Below are positions 1 through 8,132 of a DNA stretch of 38,496 nucleotides, in pieces. Below the pieces are notes generated by a model. The model saw nothing but the letters and a program-made list of their open reading frames with translations, was not told where the DNA came from and searched no databases. The position numbers were made by a program, and so were the translations under genes. Origin of the DNA: Methylomarinum sp964474415 (GTDB taxonomy: Bacteria > Pseudomonadota > Gammaproteobacteria > Methylococcales > Methylomonadaceae); contig CAYYSO010000007.1 in NCBI GenBank assembly GCA_964474415.1, forward strand, positions 1 to 38,496. Direction: 5' to 3'. Each line of letters starts with the position of its first letter. The stretch's first letter is position 1.

Positions 1-1
1 T

Positions 2-1585
2 TATCTGGATCGCGGTTATATTAATTTTGCCATTGAATCAACCCAGGTGGCTATTACACCGGATAAAAAAGAAATTTACATTACTGTGAATGTAAATGAA
101 GGCGATTTATATACGCTGGAAAAAGTCAAATTGTCAGGTAATTTGGTAGTGGCGCCGGAGCAATTAATTGATCTGGTACAAGTCGGGCCGGGTGAAATTT
201 TTTCACGAAAAAATGCAACCCAAACTTCCAAGGCTATTTCTGATCGTCTGGGCGAGGAAGGTTATGTATTTGCCAATGTGAATATGGTGCCGGATATTAA
301 TGAAAAGCAAAAAACCGTTGATATGACCTTTTTTGTCGATCCGGGAAAACGCGTTTATGTCCGTCGGATTAACATGCGCGGTAATACTAAAACCCGTGAT
401 GAAGTTTTGCGTAGAGAGCTCAGACAAATGGAATCAAGCTGGGCGTCCACCGCTAAAATTGAACGCTCAAAAACACGCTTGCAACGATTGGGTTATTTTA
501 ATGAAGTTAATGTAGAAACTCCACCTGTTGTAGGTACGGCTGACCAAATTGATGTGAATTACACGGTTGAGGAAAAATCATCCGGTAATCTATCGGCCGG
601 GGTTGGTTTTTCGCAAACCCAGGGGCTCATATTTAATGCCAATATTTCTCAGGACAATGTTTTTGGTTCTGGCAAAAGAGTTAATTTGGCCTTTAATAAC
701 AGTAGTTATGCTACTCAATACAGTTTCGGTTATTTTGATCCATACTATACTTTGGATGGGGTTAGCCTGGGATATAACATTGGCTATAGCGCTCGCGATG
801 CATCCCAAGTTAATATAGCCAATTATTCAACCGATGTAATGAATAGCGGCTTCAATTTTGGTATTCCTTTGAACGAATTTGATCGTTTAAGATTTAATAT
901 AGACTTGAAATACACTAATTTGAATACTTCGTCATTCACTTCGAATGAAATAATAGATTTTGTACAGAAAGAAGGCGATAGATTTCTAACTCTGGCAACT
1001 TCTGTTGGTTGGACCCACGATACCTTGGATCGGGCGGTTTTTCCAACTGAAGGCGGTCAGCAAAGAGTATCGGCTCTAGCGACTGTCCCGGGCAGTGATC
1101 TTTTATATTACAAAATGTCATACAAACAGCAGCAGTATTTTCCGATAGCCAAAGATCTTACTTTCAGATTATTGGGGGAAGTGGCTTATGGTGATGGATA
1201 CAGTAGTACTGGAAAATTACCGTTTTTTGAAAATTATTTTGCCGGTGGAGTAAAATCAATCAGAGGCTTTAAGACCAATACAGTTGGTCCTCTTGATTCA
1301 AATAACCGCTCTTTTGGCGGTTCCACCAAAGTGATCGGTAAGGCCGAATTATTTTTTCCTGTGCCTTTTCTTGAAGGGAATAAATCAGTTCGTCTGGGGT
1401 CTTTCCTGGATGCAGGAACCCTAAATAATGGGTTTTCACTATCTGATATGCGTTATTCAGTGGGGTTGTCCGCCGAATGGTTATCACCTTTCGGCGCTTT
1501 GGCCGTCAGTTTGGGAGTACCGATTAAATCGCAGAAAAATGATCAGACACAGGTATTTCAATTTTCATTTGGTTCAGGATTTTAG
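2..1585 (+). CDS. bamA: BamA, outer membrane protein assembly factor (5' end outside window)
   Basis: This is the central beta-barrel Omp85 protein of the BAM complex, which inserts beta-barrel proteins into the outer membrane. The frame is open from the window edge (YLDRGYINFAIESTQV), matching the POTRA3 region of E. coli BamA. The signal peptide and the first POTRA domains are therefore missing. POTRA4 and POTRA5 follow (for example VYVRRINMRGNTKTRDEVLR), then the barrel with the conserved IRGF motif of the inward-folded loop 6 (KSIRGFKTNTVGP). The protein ends in an aromatic barrel signature (FQFSFGSGF). The extracellular loop regions are shorter than in E. coli. It lies upstream of skp, the classical arrangement. 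The identification is secure; only the truncation by the window edge limits it. Confidence 0.97.
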   Translation, partial: YLDRGYINFAIESTQVAITPDKKEIYITVNVNEGDLYTLEKVKLSGNLVVAPEQLIDLVQVGPGEIFSRKNATQTSKAISDRLGEEGYVFANVNMVPDINEKQKTVDMTFFVDPGKRVYVRRINMRGNTKTRDEVLRRELRQMESSWASTAKIERSKTRLQRLGYFNEVNVETPPVVGTADQIDVNYTVEEKSSGNLSAGVGFSQTQGLIFNANISQDNVFGSGKRVNLAFNNSSYATQYSFGYFDPYYTLDGVSLGYNIGYSARDASQVNIANYSTDVMNSGFNFGIPLNEFDRLRFNIDLKYTNLNTSSFTSNEIIDFVQKEGDRFLTLATSVGWTHDTLDRAVFPTEGGQQRVSALATVPGSDLLYYKMSYKQQQYFPIAKDLTFRLLGEVAYGDGYSSTGKLPFFENYFAGGVKSIRGFKTNTVGPLDSNNRSFGGSTKVIGKAELFFPVPFLEGNKSVRLGSFLDAGTLNNGFSLSDMRYSVGLSAEWLSPFGALAVSLGVPIKSQKNDQTQVFQFSFGSGF

Positions 1586-1675
1586 TTTAGTTTGAATGAT
1601 TTTTACCCTATAATCGACAGACTAATTTATATATACGATAGTTTAAATAAAACGTAACCGGAGATGGTTTTTACG

Positions 1676-2176
1676 ATGAAAAATAAAATTGCTTTGTTTT
1701 TAGTGCTGATGTTTGTAGCTAATGTTAGTTATGCTGAATTAAAAATCGGGTTTGTTAATGTGGCCAGGGTTCTGGAAAAAGCTCCGCAAGCTGCAAAAGC
1801 GAAAAAGCGACTGGAGCAGGAATTTTCACCGCGTGATAAACATCTGGTTGCGCAACAAAAAGAAATTAAAACACTGGAAGAAAAGCTGGCGCGTGATGCA
1901 TCAGTGATGGGCGAATCGGAACGACGTAAACTGGAAAGAGACATTATCGGTAAAAAAAGAGAAGCCAAGCGTTCGCAGCAGGAGTTTAGTGAAGATTTTA
2001 ATATGCGTAGAAATGAAGAACTAGGCAAGCTGCAACGTCGAATTATTGATGCGATCCGAGCGTTGGCAAAAGAAGAACATTATGATTTGCTGTTAACAGA
2101 TGGCGTCATTTACGCCGGTGAAAAAATTGATGTGACCAAACAGGTACAGGAAAAACTGGCAAATCTGTCGGATTAA
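1676..2176 (+). CDS. skp: Skp/OmpH periplasmic chaperone
   Basis: Skp is a periplasmic trimeric chaperone that holds unfolded outer membrane proteins on their way to BamA. I chose the ATG at 1676 rather than the in-frame ATG at 1664. The GGAG at 1660-1663 directly abuts 1664, and starting at 1676 gives a clean signal peptide (MKNKIALFLVLMFVANVSYA, cleaved before ELKIGFVN). The mature part begins with the family's IGFVNVARVLEKAP strand. It continues as a long charged coiled-coil region (about residues 40-125, rich in K, E and R), which forms the tentacles, and ends in the conserved LLLTDGVIYAGEKIDVT strand region. At 166 residues it is of normal family size. It lies 90 bases downstream of bamA and may be cotranscribed with it; an AT-rich spacer could also hold its own promoter. 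Confidence 0.94.
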   Translation: MKNKIALFLVLMFVANVSYAELKIGFVNVARVLEKAPQAAKAKKRLEQEFSPRDKHLVAQQKEIKTLEEKLARDASVMGESERRKLERDIIGKKREAKRSQQEFSEDFNMRRNEELGKLQRRIIDAIRALAKEEHYDLLLTDGVIYAGEKIDVTKQVQEKLANLSD

Positions 2177-2259
2177 TTGTCAGGGTGTAACTTTTGCTAA
2201 CTGGTTTTATGCAAGGCCACTAAAAAAATTAAATACCTATTGTAAAGTAAAACCACAGA

Positions 2260-2309
2260 GGACGCAGGGAATATAGAGATTACAATTCTTTATTCTCTGT
2301 GTCCTTTTT
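2260..2309 (+). terminator. Long imperfect hairpin with T-run after skp, probably a dispersed repeat
   Basis: Arms at 2260-2273 and 2291-2304 pair at 12 of 14 positions (GGACGCAGGGAATA against TATTCTCTGTGTCC) and are followed by TTTTTG. This could act as a Rho-independent terminator for skp. The flanking CCACAGAG text resembles widespread CACAGAGGACACAGAG-type intergenic repeats. The rest of the 271-base gap between skp and fabZ is AT-rich and holds no recognisable gene. Confidence 0.5.
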
Positions 2310-2447
2310 GCTCTTTGTAGTAAATTTTTATAGCCATAGAGGTATATTATTTTTTCTGGGTTTAATGGTGATTTGCAAAAAAAACATCTTCCCAAAGAGG
2401 CGGAATATACTTCATGGGTAGCTTTTAGAAACAATTAACAAAACAAT

Positions 2448-2894
2448 ATGACTGGACAGTTAGATATATTAGAAATTCAGGAACTATTACCCCATCGATA
2501 TCCTTTTTTGTTGGTTGATAAGGTTATTGACTGTGAACCTGGCGCACGATTGTTGGCGATAAAAAATGTGACTAACAACGAACCTTTTTTTCAGGGCCAT
2601 TTTCCGGGTCTACCCATTATGCCCGGAGTTTTGATTATGGAAGCACTAGCCCAGGCTACCGCCTTATTGACTTCTCAAAGTGATCAAACTCTTGGAAAAG
2701 GAACAATATATTATCTGGCCGGAATTGATAAAGCGCGTTTTAAAAGACAGGTTGGACCGGGTGATCAATTAAAGTTGGAAGTAACCTGTGTCAAAAACAG
2801 ACGCAATATTTGGACGTTTGATTGCCGGGCCGAAGTTGATGGCAAGTTGGCAGCAAGTGCTCAGATAATGTGTGCAGCATCAGCTGCGCAGTAG
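2448..2894 (+). CDS. fabZ: 3-hydroxyacyl-ACP dehydratase FabZ
   Basis: FabZ dehydrates (3R)-hydroxyacyl-ACP to trans-2-enoyl-ACP in type II fatty acid synthesis. Its substrate pool is shared with LpxA, the next gene. The 148-residue hot-dog fold protein shows the N-terminal LLPHRYPFLLVDKV motif. The catalytic histidine (H51) lies in FFQGHFPGLPIMPGVLIMEA and the catalytic glutamate is E65 in MEALAQ. Length is standard. It is followed closely by lpxA, as in E. coli and Pseudomonas. Upstream, lpxD is not present between skp and fabZ, which differs from the usual order. Confidence 0.97.
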   Translation: MTGQLDILEIQELLPHRYPFLLVDKVIDCEPGARLLAIKNVTNNEPFFQGHFPGLPIMPGVLIMEALAQATALLTSQSDQTLGKGTIYYLAGIDKARFKRQVGPGDQLKLEVTCVKNRRNIWTFDCRAEVDGKLAASAQIMCAASAAQ

Positions 2895-2910
2895 CAGTAG
2901 CGGTAGAAAA

Positions 2911-3681
2911 GTGATTGATCAAAAAGCAGTTGTTGATATTAATGCGGACATAGCTGATGATGTGAAAATCGGTCCTTTTTCAGTGATCGGTCCGGAAGTG
3001 CAAATTGACTCCGGTACAGTCATCGGTCCTCATGTTGTCATAAAAGGACCCTCGGCAATTGGAAAGGATAATTATATTTATCAGTTTTCCTCAATAGGTG
3101 AAGACCCTCAAGATAAAAAATACGCTGATGAGGTTACTCGCCTGGAAATAGGTGACAGGAATGTGATTCGTGAATTTACTACCATGCACAGAGGGACGCT
3201 GCAGGATCATGGTTTGACTTTAATTGGCAGTGATAACCTGTTTATGGCTTATACCCATGTGGCGCATGATTGTGTTATTGGCGACCACGTTATTATGGCT
3301 AATGGGGCTTCAATTGCGGGCCATGTTCATCTGGGTGATCATGCCATATTAGGTGGATTTACCTTAGTACATCAATTTACCAAAATCGGTGAATATAGCT
3401 TTTCGGCAATGGGTAGCGCGATTACCCAGGATATTCCGCCCTATGTGATGGTAGGAGGCAGACCGACGCGGCCGCATGGTATTAATTCGGTAGGTATGGA
3501 ACGTAATGGAGTTTCTCCGGAAGACATTAGATTGATTCGTAAGGCCTATAAAATTCTGTATAAAAATAATTTGCGTATCGAAGATGCTATTGAAGAAATA
3601 GAAGATTTGGCTGGCGAAAGTAATGAATTATCCAATATGGTCAGTTTTCTGCGCAATGTAACCCGGGGTATTCTGAGATAA
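2911..3681 (+). CDS. lpxA: UDP-N-acetylglucosamine acyltransferase LpxA
   Basis: LpxA transfers a 3-hydroxyacyl chain from ACP to UDP-GlcNAc, the first step of lipid A synthesis, in the cytoplasm. The protein is a left-handed beta-helix of hexapeptide repeats (IGPFSVIGPEV, IGPHVVIKGPSAIG, GDHVIMANGASIAGHV). YTHVAHDC (H116, H119) carries the catalytic histidine equivalent to E. coli H125. A C-terminal helical domain ends in FLRNVTRGILR. I chose the GTG at 2911 because it gives the usual VIDQKAVV-type N-terminus and 256 residues. An in-frame ATG at 2872 lies inside fabZ and would add an unusual extension. The TAA stop overlaps the start region of rnhB. The lpxB gene that normally follows is absent. 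Confidence 0.95.
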   Translation: MIDQKAVVDINADIADDVKIGPFSVIGPEVQIDSGTVIGPHVVIKGPSAIGKDNYIYQFSSIGEDPQDKKYADEVTRLEIGDRNVIREFTTMHRGTLQDHGLTLIGSDNLFMAYTHVAHDCVIGDHVIMANGASIAGHVHLGDHAILGGFTLVHQFTKIGEYSFSAMGSAITQDIPPYVMVGGRPTRPHGINSVGMERNGVSPEDIRLIRKAYKILYKNNLRIEDAIEEIEDLAGESNELSNMVSFLRNVTRGILR

Positions 3682-4247
3682 AACAGCCAATTATTGCCGG
3701 TATTGATGAAGTAGGGCGAGGGTGTATTGTAGGCCCTGTTTTTGCCGCGGCTGTTATTTTGGATCCGGATAACCCTATTAGCGGGTTAACCGATTCAAAA
3801 AAACTCACCGATAAAAAGCGCCGCGACTTTGCTTCTTTAATTAAGGCATCAGCTTTAAGTTGGGCGATAGGGCGGGCCGAGGCCAGTGAGATCGATAAAC
3901 TTAATATTCTACAGGCCTCTTTGTTGGCAATGAAAAGAGCTTTCTCACAACTTTCCCGAGCAGCTGATAAAGCACTTGTGGATGGAAAATTCTTTCCTGA
4001 TATTTCATGTCCCGGGGAAACAGTCATTCAGGGCGACTTATTAATAGCAGAAATTTCTGCCGCCTCAATCCTTGCTAAAGTCGCGAGGGACGATGAGATG
4101 GTTGTGTTGGATAGGTTGTATCCTGGATATGAGATTGCCAGACATAAAGGTTATCCAACCAAAATTCATCTGCAAAAACTACAGCAACTGGGAATCACTG
4201 AACAACATCGGAAGACGTTTTCACCGGTTAAAAACACTCTCCGCTGA
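3678..4247 (+). CDS. rnhB: Ribonuclease HII, apparently lacking a standard start codon
   Basis: RNase HII removes ribonucleotides from RNA-DNA hybrids. The frame has the family signature AGIDEVGRG, the VDG motif, GDLLIAEISAASILAKV and RHKGYPTKIHL. The catalytic acidic residues are D10, E11, D102 and D120 when counted from 3678. The frame is open only from 3627 (TGA at 3624-3626), and no ATG, GTG or TTG precedes the catalytic DEVGRG. The first TTG, at 3759, would delete it. The natural start would be at 3678-3680, which reads ATA. If base 3680 were G, the sequence would be a classic ATGA overlap with the lpxA stop. Length from there is 189 residues, close to E. coli RnhB (198). It may start at ATA or a nearby ATT, be impaired, or contain a base error. 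Confidence 0.85.
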   Translation: MKQPIIAGIDEVGRGCIVGPVFAAAVILDPDNPISGLTDSKKLTDKKRRDFASLIKASALSWAIGRAEASEIDKLNILQASLLAMKRAFSQLSRAADKALVDGKFFPDISCPGETVIQGDLLIAEISAASILAKVARDDEMVVLDRLYPGYEIARHKGYPTKIHLQKLQQLGITEQHRKTFSPVKNTLR

Positions 4248-4257
4248 ATTACAGGGA

Positions 4258-4475
4258 CGCAATGAATGCAGAAAAAGCACAAGGACAGGACCTCCGCAGG
4301 TAGGGCAATGCAGGAGCGATTGCCGAGGAGCATTTTTCTGTCCTGCTCACGCTAAGTACCTACATCTGACCTCCAGGGAAGGAGGAAATGTCTTAAATCG
4401 TAGGGAACGATTTAGACCCTGTAGGCACAGCTTTCGCTCCTGCTTACGCTAAGTACCTACATCCATGTAGGCAAC
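4258..4475. repeat. Palindrome-rich repeat cluster between rnhB and dnaE
   Basis: This gene-free stretch contains a 26-base direct repeat at 4341-4366 and 4438-4463 (25 of 26 identical; core CTAAGTACCTACATC). It also has a perfect 7-bp hairpin TAAATCG/CGATTTA at 4394-4414. Several GTAGG/CCTAC and GCAGGAGCG/CGCTCCTGC segments can pair. The composition (GTAGG, GCAGGAGC) differs from the flanking genes and suggests a dispersed non-coding element family. An out-of-frame open frame running through it has no coding features. Confidence 0.7.
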
Positions 4476-4512
4476 TGCTGGTTTTTTAAATTCTTTCTTC
4501 TATCATACTGAT

Positions 4513-7500
4513 ATGAATCCTGCGTTTGTCCATTTACGACTACATTCAGAATTTTCTTTAGTTGACGGTATTGTCAGACTCAAGCCATTAGTACAAATGC
4601 TTGCTGATTTTAATATGCCGGCCGCGGCAATTACTGAACAATGCAATTTATTTTCATTGGTTAAATTTTATCGCGCTACACAGGCTCTGGGTATTAAAGG
4701 AATCGTTGGTTCTGATGTCTTTATCTATAACCCTGAAGAGCCTACAACTCCTTATCGATTGACTTTTCTAGTGCGTAATAAAACCGGTTACATCGTTTTA
4801 ACCGAACTCATATCAAAAGCTTTTCAGGAAGGTCAGCATCAGGGTATTCCCATGTTGCGAAAGGAATGGATAGAGCAGAATCATGAAGGTCTGATTGTTT
4901 TATCGGGAGCCATGGAAGGGGAAATCGGGCAAGCTTTATTGGCAGAAAATATTGAGTTAGCCTTTCAACAGGCACAATATTGGGCTGATTTGTTTCCGCA
5001 CAGTTTTTATCTGGAATTGCAGCGAGTCGGTAAAAAGAATGAAGAAAACTATATTCAGGCTGCGGTTGATTTAGCAATACGTTTACAATTGCCGGTTGTG
5101 GCAACCAATGATGTGCGCTTTCTCCGAAAACAAGATTTTGATGCTCATGAAGTACGGGTATGTATTCATCAGGGGCGAGTTCTGGATGACAGTCGGCGGC
5201 CGCGAAACTATACCGAGCAGCAGTATTTACGCAGCACAGAGGAAATGCAGGCATTATTTTCTGATATTCCCGAAGCGCTGGAAAACACCATAGAGATTGC
5301 CAAACGCTGTAATGTTGAATTAACTTTGGGTGAAAACTATTTGCCTGATTTTCCGGTCCCGGAAGGGCTGTCACTGGATGAATTTTTTATTGAAGCTTCA
5401 CGCAAAGGATTGGAACAGCGATTAAAACAATATCCACCTGTGGGTAGCGGAACGCCGGAAGAAAATCTAAAGGTTTATGAAGACCGGCTTGAAGTCGAAC
5501 TCAATGTCATCACCCAGATGGGTTTCCCCGGTTATTTCATGATCGTAGCTGATTTTATCCAATGGGCTAAAAATAATCAGATTCCAGTAGGGCCGGGGCG
5601 GGGCTCCGGCGCCGGCTCTTTAGTGGCCTATGCCCTGAATATTACTGATCTGGATCCCATTGAATTTGATCTGTTGTTTGAACGGTTCTTGAACCCCGAG
5701 CGGGTTTCCATGCCGGATTTCGATATTGACTTCTGTATGGAGCGGCGTGATGAAGTGATTGATTATGTGGCCAGACATTATGGCCGTGATCATGTATCCC
5801 AGATCATCACCTATGGCTCCATGGCAGCCAAAGCGGTAGTGCGTGATGTGGGCAGGGTGCTGTCATTTTCCTATGGATTTGTTGACAGCTTAGCCAAACT
5901 GATTCCTTTTGAAATTGGTATGACGCTGGATAAAGCGTTGCAGGAAAGTACTGAACTAAAGGATCTGTATGATAGTGAAGAAGAAGTTAAATCACTCATT
6001 GATATGGCTCGTTCTCTGGAAGGTATTTCCAGAAATGCCGGTAAGCATGCCGGAGGGGTTGTTATTTCCCCCAGCAAATTGACAGATTTTACTCCGCTGT
6101 ATTGTGAACAGGGCGGCGGAAATCTGGTTACCCAGTTTGATAAAAATGATGTCGAAGCTGTCGGCCTGGTGAAGTTTGATTTTCTGGGTTTGCGGACGTT
6201 GACAATTATCGACTGGGCGTTACAAACCATCAATTATAAGAAACAACAAAACGGTGAACAACTGATCGATATCAGTCAGATTCCCCGTGATGATGAAGCC
6301 TGTTACAAGCTGTTCAAAAACTGTCAGACGACTGCAGTGTTTCAGCTGGAATCACGCGGTATGAAGGAGTTAATTAAAAAACTGAAGCCGGATTGTTTTG
6401 ATGACATTATTGCACTGGTGGCGTTGTTTCGTCCGGGGCCTTTGGAATCAGGGATGGTGGACGACTACATCAATGTTAAGCATGGAGCCAAGGCTGAATA
6501 TGCCCATCCCTTGCTAGAGCCTATTTTAAAGCCCACCAACGGGGTTATTCTGTATCAGGAACAGGTAATGCAGATTGCCCGTGAAATGGCAGGTTATACT
6601 TTAGGTGGTGCGGATATGTTGCGACGGGCTATGGGTAAGAAAAAGCCCGAAGAAATGGCTAAGCAAAGGGCTATTTTTACCGAAGGTGCGATTAATAATC
6701 AGATTGACGAATCCATTGCGAGCTATATTTTTGATCTGATGGAAAAGTTTGCCGGTTACGGTTTCAATAAATCGCATTCAGCAGCTTATGCGCTGGTCGC
6801 TTACCAGACAGCCTGGCTTAAAGCACATTATCCGGCGGCATTTATGGCGGCGGTGCTGTCGTCTGATATGGATAACACCGATAAAGTGGTGGTGTTGATC
6901 GAGGAATGCCGGGAAATGAATTTGACTGTTTGTCCGCCGGATATCAACCTCTCGGACTATCGTTTCACCGTAAACGATCAAAATGAGATTGTTTATGGTA
7001 TAGGTGCTATCAAAGGAGTCGGAGAATCAGCCATTGAAGATTTACTGGATGAGCGCAAAAATCATGGTCCTTTTACCGGGCTATATGATTTGTGTAAACG
7101 CGTGGAATTGAGGAAGGTTAATCGTCGCGTCCTGGAAGCCTTAATAAGAGCAGGAGCTTTTGATTCCATCAACAATAATCGGTCGGCACATTTAGCCGAA
7201 CTAACGACTGCGCTCAAAGTTGCCGAGCAGCATGGCAAGATGAGATTGAGTGGGCAAAATGACCTGTTTGGCTTATCGGTTCAAGTGGAAAATGACCAGG
7301 ATGATGAGGGCGAGGCTTATTCAACATCGGTTGAGCCCTGGTCTGAAAAAGAGCGTCTAGAAGCAGAAAAACAGACTTTGGGCTTGTATCTGACTGGACA
7401 TCCTATTACCGAATATGAACAAGAATTAAAAAATATTACCCATGGCACAATTTCAGCTTTATTGGCTGATGCGGAAAGGTCAAAAGGAAAAATGGAAGGA

Positions 7501-8007
7501 CGGGTTGCCGGTTTGATTGTTGAGATGAGAACCCGGCAGACTAAACAAGGCAAAATGATGGGCTTTGCCACGCTGGATGACAGAACCGGACGTCTTGAAG
7601 TCGCTGCTTTCAGTAAAATTTTTGAGCAATATCGCGATATTTTATCTAAAGATACTTTATTAGTTGCGGAAGGTGCGATCAATATAGATGATTTTTCCGG
7701 CATGCTGCGGGTGACCGCTGAAAAAATGTACACCATAGAGCAGGCCAGAGAAATGTTTGCACGCAGTATTCAGTTACAATGGGATATTACCCGGCATCCA
7801 GCAGACAAAGGTTTTATTGAACAGTTGACAGAAATACTGAAACCGTTTTGTGGCGGGACTTGCCCTGTCGTTATTAACTATATCTCAAAAAAAGCAAAAG
7901 CCACTATAAAACTGGGTGATGAATGGCGGATACATCCTGGGGATGAATTGCTTACCCGTTTAAAATATTTTTTATCTTCAGAGGCTGTTGGCGTTAAATA
8001 CAGATAA
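4513..8007 (+). CDS. dnaE: DNA polymerase III alpha subunit DnaE
   Basis: DnaE is the catalytic subunit of the replicative DNA polymerase. The 1164-residue protein has the usual order: PHP domain at the N-terminus (HLRLHSEFSLVDG), palm with GPGRGSGAGSLVAYAL and catalytic aspartates D402 and D404 in PDFDIDF plus D556 in KFDFLG. These correspond to E. coli D401, D403 and D555. Fingers, helix-hairpin-helix (IKGVGESAIEDLL), OB domain (GRVAGLIVEMRTRQTKQGK) and C-terminal domain follow. A likely beta-clamp binding motif QNDLFGL lies near residue 917, between the HhH and OB domains. Its position after lpxA-rnhB is the conserved gammaproteobacterial order, but accA does not follow; a convergent rne does. 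Confidence 0.98.
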   Translation: MNPAFVHLRLHSEFSLVDGIVRLKPLVQMLADFNMPAAAITEQCNLFSLVKFYRATQALGIKGIVGSDVFIYNPEEPTTPYRLTFLVRNKTGYIVLTELISKAFQEGQHQGIPMLRKEWIEQNHEGLIVLSGAMEGEIGQALLAENIELAFQQAQYWADLFPHSFYLELQRVGKKNEENYIQAAVDLAIRLQLPVVATNDVRFLRKQDFDAHEVRVCIHQGRVLDDSRRPRNYTEQQYLRSTEEMQALFSDIPEALENTIEIAKRCNVELTLGENYLPDFPVPEGLSLDEFFIEASRKGLEQRLKQYPPVGSGTPEENLKVYEDRLEVELNVITQMGFPGYFMIVADFIQWAKNNQIPVGPGRGSGAGSLVAYALNITDLDPIEFDLLFERFLNPERVSMPDFDIDFCMERRDEVIDYVARHYGRDHVSQIITYGSMAAKAVVRDVGRVLSFSYGFVDSLAKLIPFEIGMTLDKALQESTELKDLYDSEEEVKSLIDMARSLEGISRNAGKHAGGVVISPSKLTDFTPLYCEQGGGNLVTQFDKNDVEAVGLVKFDFLGLRTLTIIDWALQTINYKKQQNGEQLIDISQIPRDDEACYKLFKNCQTTAVFQLESRGMKELIKKLKPDCFDDIIALVALFRPGPLESGMVDDYINVKHGAKAEYAHPLLEPILKPTNGVILYQEQVMQIAREMAGYTLGGADMLRRAMGKKKPEEMAKQRAIFTEGAINNQIDESIASYIFDLMEKFAGYGFNKSHSAAYALVAYQTAWLKAHYPAAFMAAVLSSDMDNTDKVVVLIEECREMNLTVCPPDINLSDYRFTVNDQNEIVYGIGAIKGVGESAIEDLLDERKNHGPFTGLYDLCKRVELRKVNRRVLEALIRAGAFDSINNNRSAHLAELTTALKVAEQHGKMRLSGQNDLFGLSVQVENDQDDEGEAYSTSVEPWSEKERLEAEKQTLGLYLTGHPITEYEQELKNITHGTISALLADAERSKGKMEGRVAGLIVEMRTRQTKQGKMMGFATLDDRTGRLEVAAFSKIFEQYRDILSKDTLLVAEGAINIDDFSGMLRVTAEKMYTIEQAREMFARSIQLQWDITRHPADKGFIEQLTEILKPFCGGTCPVVINYISKKAKATIKLGDEWRIHPGDELLTRLKYFLSSEAVGVKYR

Positions 8008-8020
8008 TTTAAAATTGGCA

Positions 8021-8060
8021 AATGAGGGCTGGGCGCGCAACGCTTTGCCCAATCCTCATT
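8021..8060. terminator. Hairpin between convergent dnaE and rne
   Basis: The ends AATGAGG and CCTCATT (8021-8027 and 8054-8060) pair perfectly, with an inner GGGC/GCCC pair. The element lies just after the dnaE stop and faces the end of rne, so it could terminate either transcript. There is no strong T-run directly after it. Its core CGCTTTGCCCA is shared with the palindrome between cas3 and cse1. Confidence 0.5.
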
Positions 8061-8132
8061 CTGTATTGAAATCAGTCTATTTGATTTGTAAAAGACGAAT
8101 TGATTGATAGCTTTATTTGAGAGAACGACAAC

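Noticed and set aside
3759..4247. rnhB starting at TTG 3759
   Set aside because: This start would remove the catalytic DEVGRG motif that is intact in frame upstream.
4072..4452. Open frame overlapping rnhB and the repeat cluster
   Set aside because: It is out of frame with rnhB, ends in repeat DNA and shows no recognisable protein features.
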